A DNA stretch of 64,000 nt from Phycisphaerales bacterium (GCA_905339235.1 CAJPFG010000010.1:62001-126000); one strand, 5' to 3'; counted from the first letter of the stretch, positions 17,419 to 24,256 are shown. The notes: a model not told the origin generated them from the sequence alone. Numbers and translations are program-made.

Positions 17419-18873
17419 CTAGGAGGAGTCGGTGGTGGTGAGGATGGTGTTGAGGGAGTCGGGGGTGAGGGTGCCGTTGCGGGAGGCGGTGATGATGTGG
17501 GCGAGGCGCGGGGGGAGGGCGCTCATGTCGCCGGATTCGAGGGCATCGACGATGAGGTCGAGTTCTTCGTCGGTGGGTTCGGGCGCGTCGGGGTCGGGCG
17601 CGAAGCCGAGGGCCGCGAGGGTGGAGTCGAGTGTGGCGGCGAGGTCGGGGAGTTGGGGCGCGGCGGGCGCGGCGTCGGTGGCGGGCCGGTGCGCGGGGCC
17701 GGGCGGTTGTGCGGCGTTGGTTGGCCGCGTGGCTGAAGCCGGGACATCGGGAATCCCGCTGAAGCGGGATGGGGAGTTTTGGTGTGGCGTTTCACCAGGG
17801 CTGAAGCCCTGGCCTACGAGCGGGCAAGCCCCGTGAACGGGGCTGTGGGATGCTGCGCCGGACGCGGTGTCGGTGGGCGTGTGTGGTGTGATGAAATCGG
17901 CGCGCGCTGGGGGGACATCGTGGGCGGTTGGCGCGTTTGCACTGGCAACGGCGGGGGTGGAGGTGCGCAGGGCGGGATTTTCGAGCACCCCTTCGGGGCG
18001 CGGATGGGATTGGGGCGTGACTCCGGGGGTTGCGCTCGCGGACTCGCTTAACCCCCGGCTACTGACGTGCAGTCCTTCGGACTGAAGAGCGGCGGGGATG
18101 GAGTGATCTGCGAGAGCCGGGGCTTCGGGCGGAGCGCTCGCGGCGCCTGTGGCGGCGGTTGTGCGCTCGGCGGGGGCGGAGAGAGTGGGGTTGGCGGTTT
18201 GCGCGGCGGCGCGTTGGCGGGCGGGGCCGGGGTTGAAGCGGGCGAGGGCGAGGAGGGCGGAGGCGGCGCGCAGGGCGGTGTTGGCGGCGAGGCGGCGCTG
18301 GATGTGGAAGGGAAGAAGCGTGAGTCGCGAGGCGTGAGGCGTGAGTGGGAAAGAGACGTGAGACGCGGGACGCGAGACGTGAGTAGGGGAAGAGTCGTCG
18401 GACGCGGGAGTGATTGAGGGGGCGACGTGGGACGCGGGACGGGAGCCGTGGTTGGGAGAATCGGTGGTGGGGGCGGGTTGGGTGGTTGCGGGCGACCCGG
18501 ACCTTCCTCGAAGACTCGTCAGGTCCGGCGTCGGCGGCGTGGTGATGGCGGTGGACTGGGCTTCGGTGGGGTCGGCGGAGCGGGGTGGGGCGAGGTCGTT
18601 GTTGTGGTAGGCGCGGAGGACGTCGGTGAGGATGCCGGCGACGAGGGGGAGTTGGGCATCGGCGACGAGGCGGGTGCGGGTGGCCGCGAAGTTGTCGAGG
18701 GCCTCGACCTGGGCGTGGATTTCGGGGCGGGCGAGGAAGAGGGAAAGGGCCTGGATGGTGGTGTTGTGGCGGGTGGCGAGGTCGTGGAGGGAGAGGTGTG
18801 GGTCGAGGAGGTGGTCGAAGAGCCGGGCGGGGTCGGCGGGGGTGAAGGGGATGGGTGAGGGATTAGACACCAA
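17419..18873 (-). CDS. Hypothetical protein whose frame is packed with palindromic repeats
   Basis: 484 residues. Residues 1-70 look like a genuine helical domain (ARLFDHLLDPHLSLHDLATRHNTTIQALSLFLARPEIHAQ), with a helix-turn-helix-like segment at about 25-50. The C-terminal 70 residues (LDSTLAALGFAPDPDAPEPTDEELDLIVDALESGDM) form another acidic helical region. Between them about 300 residues are Pro/Ala/Ser-rich and largely encoded by repeat DNA: hairpins at 17753-17844 and 17985-18084, a degenerate tandem at 18318-18450 and one CCGGACCT palindrome at 18494-18532, all read in frame. A decayed N-terminal copy lies at 19824-20048. The function is unknown; the N-terminal domain could be DNA-binding. 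Confidence 0.6.
   Translation of the reverse strand: MVSNPSPIPFTPADPARLFDHLLDPHLSLHDLATRHNTTIQALSLFLARPEIHAQVEALDNFAATRTRLVADAQLPLVAGILTDVLRAYHNNDLAPPRSADPTEAQSTAITTPPTPDLTSLRGRSGSPATTQPAPTTDSPNHGSRPASHVAPSITPASDDSSPTHVSRPASHVSFPLTPHASRLTLLPFHIQRRLAANTALRAASALLALARFNPGPARQRAAAQTANPTLSAPAERTTAATGAASAPPEAPALADHSIPAALQSEGLHVSSRGLSESASATPGVTPQSHPRPEGVLENPALRTSTPAVASANAPTAHDVPPARADFITPHTPTDTASGAASHSPVHGACPLVGQGFSPGETPHQNSPSRFSGIPDVPASATRPTNAAQPPGPAHRPATDAAPAAPQLPDLAATLDSTLAALGFAPDPDAPEPTDEELDLIVDALESGDMSALPPRLAHIITASRNGTLTPDSLNTILTTTDSS
17753..17844. repeat. Three tandem hairpins with identical TGAA loops
   Basis: Perfect 7-bp-arm hairpins at 17753-17770 (ATCCCGC-TGAA-GCGGGAT), 17795-17812 (CCAGGGC-TGAA-GCCCTGG) and 17827-17844 (AGCCCCG-TGAA-CGGGGCT). 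The arms differ, the loop is constant. All lie inside the reading frame of the gene at 17419-18873. They resemble REP-type elements. Confidence 0.85.
17985..18084. repeat. Cluster of further palindromic elements inside a reading frame
   Basis: Contains a short CCCC-TTC-GGGG hairpin at 17988-17998, a longer inverted repeat CCGGGGGTT/AACCCCCGG at 18023-18031 and 18050-18058 with an 18-nt spacer, and CAGTCC-TTC-GGACTG at 18070-18084. All arms are perfect. They are translated in frame in the minus-strand gene. Confidence 0.8.
18318..18450. repeat. Degenerate tandem repeat of GACGYGRGA-type units
   Basis: Repeated units such as GAGACGTGAGACGCGGGAC and GTGAGGCGTGAGTGGG recur with small changes. 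They encode the repeated HVSRPASHV-like peptide of the minus-strand gene. Probably a slippage-derived or mobile repeat that expanded in frame. Confidence 0.65.
18494..18532. repeat. CCGGACCT palindromic element, intragenic copy
   Basis: Arms CCGGACCT (18498-18505) and AGGTCCGG (18521-18528) enclose TCCTCGAAGACTCGTC. On the minus strand it encodes PDLTSLRGRSGS in the gene at 17419-18873. Two more copies lie outside the gene at 18992-19077. Confidence 0.8.
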
Positions 18874-18991
18874 TCCGATGATACGGTATTTGAATGGTCT
18901 GTCAAGAGCGTTTGTAAGGAATCTGAACGTAATGATGAAACCCGATCAGGATGTGGAAAAGTCGGGGCTGGTAGTGCGAGGGTGGTCGCAC

Positions 18992-19077
18992 ACCCGGACC
19001 TTCGCGGACTCAGGTCCGGCGTCGGGCTTCCTCGCGGAGACCCGGACCTTCCTCGCGGACTCGTCAGGTCCGGCGTC
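18992..19077. repeat. Two intergenic copies of the CCGGACCT palindromic element
   Basis: The first copy is at about 18992-19022 and has a shorter centre; the second is at 19040-19077. Each has CCGGACCT and AGGTCCGG arms as in the intragenic copy at 18494. They lie between the repeat-rich gene and the tetR-like gene and occupy most of this otherwise empty stretch. Confidence 0.8.
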
Positions 19078-19130
19078 AGGGCGTCAGGACGTCTGGGGGT
19101 CGCAGGGTGCGGGTCGCGGGCTGTTGGATG

Positions 19131-19148
19131 ACCTACTACTAGGTAGGT
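19131..19148. promoter_or_regulatory. Operator-like palindrome downstream of the TetR gene
   Basis: ACCTACTACTAGGTAGGT has perfect 6-bp arms ACCTAC/GTAGGT. It is 18 bp long, like the palindrome upstream of the same regulator gene (19761-19778), with matching ACCT and TAGGT ends. It lies 17 bp beyond the 3' end of the regulator gene, on the side of the repeat-rich gene whose start is 258 bp away. Confidence 0.5.
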
Positions 19149-19165
19149 TTCTGGCGGCGAGAGAA

Positions 19166-19750
19166 CTATTCGTGGTTCGAGAGCGCCCGGGTCGCCAGGT
19201 CGGCGGCGGTGACGAAGCGGGATTCGTCGTGGAAGGCGCGGGCCGTCATCATGGCGCCCTCGAGGGATGCGAAGAGCGCTTGGGCGGCCTGCTCGGGGTT
19301 GCCTTCGAACCTGAAGCGCCCGGACTCGCGGCCGGCGGCGAGGACGTTGACGAGCCAGGACTCGCAGCCTTCGAAGAACGTGCGGACTTCGGACTGCACG
19401 GGGCCGGGGAGGGTGGAGTATTCGGCGCCGAACATGCCGCCCAGGCACATGCGGGTGCCTTTTTTCAGGCCTGTGCGGAGGATCGCGATGAACCGGTCGA
19501 GCCGCTCGCCGGGGTCGCTGGTGCGGGCATCGATCTGGCGGGTGAGTTCGGCGAGTTGCTCGCGGTAGCGGATGACGAGTTCGCGGCCGAGGTCGGCCTT
19601 GGTGGGAAAGTGGTAGTGGATGCTCGCGGTCTTGACGCCGATGAGGTCGGAAAGATCGCGGAAGGAGAAGGCGTTGTAGCCGCGGGTCTGGGCCAGTTCG
19701 CGGGCCGCGTTGAGGAGGGCTTCGCGGGTTGAGTCGGACGCGGCGGGCAT
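19166..19750 (-). CDS. TetR family transcriptional regulator
   Basis: 194 residues from the ATG at 19750 (MPAASDSTREALL); an upstream in-frame ATG at 19789 would add 13 residues and run across the operator-like palindrome. The helix-turn-helix is at about 10-50: EALLNAARELAQTRGYNAFSFRDLSDLIGVKTASIHYHFPTKADLG, a textbook TetR domain. The C-terminal ligand domain has CLGGMFGAE and a long AQALFASLEGAMMTAR helix, a pattern seen in TetR members controlling reductase or efflux genes. It probably represses its own promoter through the palindrome at 19761-19778. No obvious efflux or enzyme target is adjacent. Confidence 0.92.
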   Translation of the reverse strand: MPAASDSTREALLNAARELAQTRGYNAFSFRDLSDLIGVKTASIHYHFPTKADLGRELVIRYREQLAELTRQIDARTSDPGERLDRFIAILRTGLKKGTRMCLGGMFGAEYSTLPGPVQSEVRTFFEGCESWLVNVLAAGRESGRFRFEGNPEQAAQALFASLEGAMMTARAFHDESRFVTAADLATRALSNHE

Positions 19751-19760
19751 GGGGGAGTGT

Positions 19761-19778
19761 ACCTGTCGGGAGATAGGT
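19761..19778. promoter_or_regulatory. Operator-like palindrome upstream of the TetR gene
   Basis: ACCTGTCGGGAGATAGGT; arms ACCTGTC/GATAGGT with one mismatch. It sits 10 bp upstream of the preferred start codon of the regulator, an expected place for autoregulation. The ACCT..TAGGT ends are shared with the site at 19131-19148. Confidence 0.5.
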
Positions 19779-19823
19779 TGGAAGGGCAACGACTGGGTTT
19801 TGGGTGATGGTGGGAGCTACTGT

Positions 19824-20048
19824 TGGCGCAGGGGGCTGGATGTCGGCGACGAGGCGGGAGCGGTTGGCCGTGCAGTTGCCGAGGGCCTCGACCTGGACTT
19901 GGATTTCGGTACGGGCAAGGAAGGGGGAAAGGGCTCGGATGGTGTTGTGACGTGTGGCGAGGTCGTGCCGGGAGAGGTAGGGGTCGGCGGCAACTTCGGG
20001 GTCGAGGCACCGTCGGCGCTGACGCAGGCGGAGAACAAAGGACCACAT
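19824..20048 (-). pseudogene. Decayed partial copy of the repeat-rich gene (N-terminal domain)
   Basis: Minus-strand translation gives LDPEVAADPYLSRHDLATRH and EALGNCTANRSRLVAD, clearly homologous to residues 22-78 of the protein at 17419-18873 (HLSLHDLATRH, EALDNFAATRTRLVAD). One residue is lost in the middle (RHNTIRALS versus RHNTTIQALS), and no start codon context or C-terminal part remains. The copy ends where the original's repeat-filled part would begin. Both copies flank the tetR-like gene. Confidence 0.75.
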
Positions 20049-20177
20049 CAGGTAGATTCGGCCTCCGCCGCCTGCGAGTATGACGCCACCACCTGCCCGT
20101 CCGATCCGGCCATGGCGCTTGAACTCGCGGCGCACCGCTATCCTAGCTCCGACTGGTAGGCAACGCGATGGCACCAA

Positions 20178-21179
20178 ATGACCGAAACGCCAGCCAATCC
20201 CAGACCGTCCCCCGGAGTGCTTTCTGGCGAGCAGATACTGGCGCTAGGGATCATCCGCATCAAGCGACCACTGGGAGTAGAAACTGGGCCGGAAGGTCAA
20301 GTCCTCGACGAGTTTGGACTAACGACTACGGATCGGCAAGTGATCGCTCGACCGACTTCTGTGGACCTGAGAATGGGGCGCCAATACATCGACTGTCAAG
20401 AAGAGCCCCTGTCGGTTCGAACCCGGGAGGCAGCAACCGGCGCGCTAATCAGGTTACCTCCATTGGGCGCAGTACTCTTCTCCACACTCGAATTGGTCCA
20501 CACGCCCCAAGACGTCGTTGGGCGCTTTGATCTCAAGGTCTCGTATGCGCTGCGAGGTCTCGTCCTGCAGGTGGGCCCCCAGTTGGAGCCTCTTTACGAA
20601 GGCCCATTGTTTGGCCTATTGATCAATCTGAGCGACGACGAGATCTCTTTGGCGGACGATGCCCTATTGACCGCAGAGTTCAGCCTCCTTGCCGTAGGTA
20701 ACCCAGCTGCGAATCCAAAAAGGAAAACGTTTGTCGATTTCAGAGACTTCATCGAAAGGTCGCCGGATGTCGTACGGTCCATCAAAACAACGAGGCTCGC
20801 GGCAGTGCAAAGGGACATCAAGAGTCATAGCGAAGAAGTCCGACTTGCGAGAAGCGAAATTACTTCGTTCCGCAGTGAGGTCAATGCCCTCAAAAGCCAA
20901 CGGTGGCAGTTAATGGCTCTGGTTGTCGCCACTGTCGGAGTTTGCGTCTCTCTGACGTTGTCCGCATTGAGCGTAATCATAGCCATTCAGCGATCGCAGC
21001 GGAGTACAACACCAATACAACAGATACAGACCGATTCATCGGTGTCGCCATCTGGTAGTATCCCCATCGCAAACAGTGGAACTACTTCACAGACGCAAAT
21101 GAAGGGGTCTACGCCAAATACTGAGATCCCGCCTGGATCTGCAAATTCTGGATCGCAGGGGGACGAGAGGCCAAAATGA
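20178..21179 (+). CDS. Membrane-anchored dCTP deaminase/dUTPase-fold protein
   Basis: 333 residues. Residues about 85-172 match the dCTP deaminase/dUTPase beta-barrel: LPPLGAVLFSTLELVHTPQDVVGRFDL, then VLQVGPQLEPLYEGPLFGLLINLS and DDALLTAEFSLL. The family's GRSSL motif is replaced by GRFDL and the catalytic Glu of dCTP deaminases is not evident, so it may bind nucleotides without deaminating them. Residues about 190-243 are a charged coiled coil. A transmembrane helix follows at 246-271 (MALVVATVGVCVSLTLSALS), with a Ser/Thr-rich tail of about 60 residues. No strong Shine-Dalgarno is visible. The next gene overlaps its stop by 4 bp (ATGA). First gene of a compositionally distinct four-gene operon. 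The fold assignment is by eye. Confidence 0.72.
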   Translation: MTETPANPRPSPGVLSGEQILALGIIRIKRPLGVETGPEGQVLDEFGLTTTDRQVIARPTSVDLRMGRQYIDCQEEPLSVRTREAATGALIRLPPLGAVLFSTLELVHTPQDVVGRFDLKVSYALRGLVLQVGPQLEPLYEGPLFGLLINLSDDEISLADDALLTAEFSLLAVGNPAANPKRKTFVDFRDFIERSPDVVRSIKTTRLAAVQRDIKSHSEEVRLARSEITSFRSEVNALKSQRWQLMALVVATVGVCVSLTLSALSVIIAIQRSQRSTTPIQQIQTDSSVSPSGSIPIANSGTTSQTQMKGSTPNTEIPPGSANSGSQGDERPK

Positions 21180-22585
21180 ACTACGAATGTGACACTCTTG
21201 TCGTCGGTGCCGGACCCGCTGGACTAACGGCGGCTTGGCAAGTAGCGGCGACTGGGCGACGCGTGGTCCTTATCGATGCTGGCCCTGACTTGCACGAGCG
21301 AATATGCCCATCAATAAAGACTGGCGTATGCCCACCATGTCGTAGTTGCGATCTGCTTCGAGGTGTCGGAGGTGCGTCCGGCATTATCGGCGGAAAGCTC
21401 TGTTACTTCCCGGCCGGTGATCGACTAGCGAGACTGGTTGGTCTTTCCTCGACGGACGCCAACGAGGTATGCGCCAATCTGCTCCGTGAGCTGAAAGTAA
21501 ACATGCCGATGCCGGATGCCCCGCATCACGGACATTTGATTCCTGAGAACCAGGTTGGCTGGGCGGGGTCAGGTAAGTCGACCAAGCCATACCAGGCCTT
21601 TCCGGTACTCTCGGCGGCGCTGCGTGAACTATTCCAATCACTGCGAGGAATGGTAATTCAACACGGCGCGACCCTATTGCCGCGTACCGAACTTCGGCAG
21701 CTCACTAGCGGTGTTGGACAGGCTGTGTTCAATGCAATATTGGTCCGCAATGGTGTCGATATCTGTCTACGCATTCGTGAAGCTGTGTTGCTTGCGACAG
21801 GAAGAGCCACCAGCCCATGGCTGACTAAGGTACTCACTAGCCTAGGCGTCAAATGCGATATGGGGAATGTCGATGTTGGGATAAGACTAGAATGCGAGAC
21901 CACTAGAGTTAGGGAGTTGCTAAGCCATTTGGAAGATCCGAAAATGCTCCTTCGTGCCGGCTCAGACAAGGAAGTGCGAACCCTCTGCTGGTGCCGAGGC
22001 GGCAGTATGACGGTGACACACATGAATAGATATCAGCTTGTCGATGGGCACTTTGGGCCAATCTACTCGGACCGGGCGAGTGTATCCATCGTGGCTCGCA
22101 GGCCCTGCGACCCAGCTATCTTGCCTCTGGAGTATGCTGCCAAAATGATGGGTTGCTCAGAGGGCGATCGTCCCACTACCATAGACCTGAGGCGATTCTT
22201 AGGCAGGGCACGCAGTCGTACTACATTGTTACCGGTGATATTCCCATGCAAGACAGTTGAAATGCAGCCGAGGCGACTCTCGACTAATCTGTTGCTGGAC
22301 CTGCAAGAGTTCGTGGTTGCGCTATCAGATGGCACGGAAGGAACACTGTTGGATGATCCAACCGCGGTCGTGTATGGGCCCGTAATTGACCAGCAATGGC
22401 CGATCCCTGAAATTGGTGCCGACCTTCAAACGACTGTCCCTGGGCTCTTCATGGCGGGGGACATTCAAGGGCGCGGTCGCGGGATTATTCAGGCAGTGTT
22501 GTCAGGATGGGTAGCGGGCCGCGCCATGTCGGGAGAGTGGGACTGCTCCAACAGCAAGGTAGAGGTGGGCGCGTATGAAGCATGA
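21176..22585 (+). CDS. FAD-dependent oxidoreductase, COG2509-like
   Basis: 469 residues. The N-terminal FAD-binding motif is GAGPAGLTAAW (11-21) followed by VVLIDAG. Residues 44-85 carry the Cys-rich signature of the uncharacterised COG2509 dehydrogenases: CPSIKTGVCPPCRSCDLL, then GVGGASGIIGGKL (Cys 44, 52, 55, 58). The C-terminus has the second FAD motif GLFMAGDIQGRGRGIIQAVLSGWVAGRAM. The four Cys could bind a metal or Fe-S cluster. GAGAGG lies 5 nt before the ATG. It overlaps the upstream gene by 4 bp and the downstream gene by 11 bp, so the products are probably made together. The substrate is unknown. Confidence 0.85.
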   Translation: MNYECDTLVVGAGPAGLTAAWQVAATGRRVVLIDAGPDLHERICPSIKTGVCPPCRSCDLLRGVGGASGIIGGKLCYFPAGDRLARLVGLSSTDANEVCANLLRELKVNMPMPDAPHHGHLIPENQVGWAGSGKSTKPYQAFPVLSAALRELFQSLRGMVIQHGATLLPRTELRQLTSGVGQAVFNAILVRNGVDICLRIREAVLLATGRATSPWLTKVLTSLGVKCDMGNVDVGIRLECETTRVRELLSHLEDPKMLLRAGSDKEVRTLCWCRGGSMTVTHMNRYQLVDGHFGPIYSDRASVSIVARRPCDPAILPLEYAAKMMGCSEGDRPTTIDLRRFLGRARSRTTLLPVIFPCKTVEMQPRRLSTNLLLDLQEFVVALSDGTEGTLLDDPTAVVYGPVIDQQWPIPEIGADLQTTVPGLFMAGDIQGRGRGIIQAVLSGWVAGRAMSGEWDCSNSKVEVGAYEA

Positions 22586-23498
22586 GGCTTCCATGCCAAG
22601 GTTTGGAGTAGCGGGTAATCCCCCAGCATTTTTCGAATCGGCCTATGGAAGGGACCGGTTGAATGCGCCGCGGTGGTTGGCGGAAATTGGGTTGGATGCC
22701 ATTGAAGTGCAATGTACGCGCGGCGTGCGGATGAGTAGTGAGCGGGCAGCAGCTTACCGAGCGGTGGCAGCCGATTGTGGTATCGAGGTATCAATTCACG
22801 GTCCGTACTTCATCTCTTTGGGAAATCCCGATCCCGCCGTGGGCGAGAACTCGTTGCGCGAACTGCAAAAATGCGTATCACTCGCCAAAGCCCTGGGGGC
22901 GCGTCGAATAGTGTTTCATCCCGGCTCGGCTGGTAATGAGCCGCGTGCTGCATTGGAGCGTGCAATTGCATTGCTTATGCGATTCGAGCGAGAGTGTGAC
23001 CTAGATGGTATTTGGTTGTGTCCGGAGATTACAGGGAAGCGGCGCCAGTTGGGATCTCTGGCAGACGTGCTCGCTATAGCTCGGGAGATTAGGTCGGCTA
23101 GACCATGCCTCGACTTGGCGCATCATCATGCACGGACGGGAGGGTCTTTGAATAGTCAGCAGGATGTTGCGGATGTGCTCGATGCAGTTGAGGCAGCGAT
23201 AGGAGTAGGAGCATTGTCGGAATGTCACTATCATTTCTACCCTATTGAGTGGGGGCCCGGCGGCGAGGTGAGGCACCGAGCATTCGATGACATCATGAGC
23301 GAGGGTGGGTGCGCGCTGTGGCCCCCAGCGAGCTGCGAGTTATTTGCGCCGCGACCAGAGCCGTTCATTGCTGAGTTAGTGCGTCGAGGTTTGAGGCCTC
23401 TTGTGATATGTGAAGCGAAGGACAGTCAAGAGCGGGGTGCGACAATCATGAAGCAGTTGTGGCGTGAGATGAGGGGCGTAGTAGGGGTGGATTATTGA
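22575..23498 (+). CDS. Endonuclease IV-like TIM-barrel protein
   Basis: 307 residues, GAGGTG 7 nt before the ATG. The fold follows the AP endonuclease 2 / endonuclease IV family, closest in layout to short archaeal-type members: SIHGPYFISLGNP (His75), VFHPGSAG (His115), CPEITGK (Glu151), CLDLAHHHA (Asp180, His183), CHYHFYPIEWG (His218/220), RHRAF (His234) and VICEAKDS (Glu280). These correspond to the trinuclear Zn ligands of endonuclease IV, so it is likely catalytically competent. A canonical endonuclease IV is encoded separately at 32518-33468, so this is not the housekeeping enzyme. It could act on modified or damaged DNA or on a sugar-phosphate. Third gene of the overlapping operon. Confidence 0.8.
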   Translation: MKHEASMPRFGVAGNPPAFFESAYGRDRLNAPRWLAEIGLDAIEVQCTRGVRMSSERAAAYRAVAADCGIEVSIHGPYFISLGNPDPAVGENSLRELQKCVSLAKALGARRIVFHPGSAGNEPRAALERAIALLMRFERECDLDGIWLCPEITGKRRQLGSLADVLAIAREIRSARPCLDLAHHHARTGGSLNSQQDVADVLDAVEAAIGVGALSECHYHFYPIEWGPGGEVRHRAFDDIMSEGGCALWPPASCELFAPRPEPFIAELVRRGLRPLVICEAKDSQERGATIMKQLWREMRGVVGVDY

Positions 23499-23509
23499 GG
23501 GGTGAGGAA

Positions 23510-24118
23510 ATGGGATTGGTGCCCGGTGCCCTGCCTAAGCTGAGAGGACTTGAGCTCATCGGAGTATACGGACTCCCCAAGCCCAATTGGAGATTCGTTA
23601 GATCGGGACAGTCCATTGGTTCGGAGCCGTGGGCGACCGCGCTTGATGGTTGGACTATCCGATGTTCCCCCAGCATGTTTTATGCGACAGGGTTGCCATC
23701 GCGCCACAGGTTGAGATTCGCGGAGATCGACTTGGAACTAGAGGGAGTGGCACGTACCAGTCCGAACGTGGATGTCTTTGTTGTATATCCGTCATGGGAA
23801 TTCGAGAAGGCTGGGTGCGTGCTCGTGCAGGCGTCGCGAATGGTGGTGGAGGCTGTGATTGGAGATATAGCACCACTACTGGCCGGAACGCGGTCAGCGG
23901 ATATGTCTATAGTTACTGAGAGGGTCGGGCGGATGTGGCGAGTGGTGGAACGTCAGGGCACGCCTGTGCTTTCTGACGATGAGCTGCGGAACATAATACA
24001 ACCTGTGCGGCAGATCGAGCGGCGGCACGTGGTATTGGAATGGACTATCACACGCAGAGGTGCTCTTGTATTTCACGATTGGCTAGAGTTGGCTTCGGGA
24101 GGGGTTGCGGGGTCGTGA
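23510..24118 (+). CDS. Hypothetical protein, possibly a reduced PEP/pyruvate-binding (ATP-grasp-like) domain
   Basis: 202 residues from the ATG at 23510, with GAGGGG 7 nt upstream; an in-frame TTG at 23495 overlaps the previous stop. No family is certain. By eye the order of motifs resembles the PEP synthase/pyruvate phosphate dikinase N-terminal domain: WTIRCSPS, VFVVYPSWEFEKAGCVLV, MVVEAVIGDIAPLLAGTRSAD and LSDDELRNIIQPVRQIER followed by LEWTITRRGALVF. In those enzymes the equivalents are VAVRSSAT, an SGV strand, VVEAVWGLGE..SG and an LSDEEL..RIE helix plus DIEW. The Gly-rich and catalytic parts are reduced, so activity is doubtful. Last gene of the operon. This is a hypothesis. Confidence 0.65.
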   Translation: MGLVPGALPKLRGLELIGVYGLPKPNWRFVRSGQSIGSEPWATALDGWTIRCSPSMFYATGLPSRHRLRFAEIDLELEGVARTSPNVDVFVVYPSWEFEKAGCVLVQASRMVVEAVIGDIAPLLAGTRSADMSIVTERVGRMWRVVERQGTPVLSDDELRNIIQPVRQIERRHVVLEWTITRRGALVFHDWLELASGGVAGS

Positions 24119-24129
24119 GAGAGCGTGGT

Positions 24130-24245
24130 GCTTTGAGGGAAGTGAATGGTGGGCATAGGTGGGCCGGCCGAATACTGGCCCTTGCGGGCAGGACCCGCAT
24201 GAAGGCAGCAAGTCGCGCAGAGGTGGGTGCAATGTAGACGGACAG
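24130..24245 (+). ncRNA. ffs: Possible signal recognition particle RNA (4.5S-like)
   Basis: The 139-bp gap between convergent genes holds CGGGCAGGACC (24186-24196) and GAAGGCAGCAAG (24201-24212), close to the conserved symmetric-loop sequences of bacterial SRP RNA (GGUCAGG..CC and GAAGGCAGCA). They are flanked by CTTGC/GCAAG pairing (24181-24185 with 24208-24212). Further 3', GGTGGGTGCAATGTAGAC resembles the GUGCCGGGAUGUAGC segment of 4.5S RNA. Against this, the apical loop is longer than the usual GGAA tetraloop, and TGCGGG-CAGGA-CCCGCA could form a competing hairpin. The ends are approximate. A covariance-model search would decide it. Confidence 0.4.
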
Positions 24246-24256
24246 GCGAAGGACTG

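Noticed and set aside
17753-18084. Possible CRISPR array
   Set aside because: The hairpins have different arms and no regular spacers; they are REP-like elements.
18519-20177. 552-codon minus-strand frame through the TetR gene
   Set aside because: Overlaps the TetR gene in another frame; only the N-terminal 60-118 region is meaningful and is reported as a pseudogene fragment.
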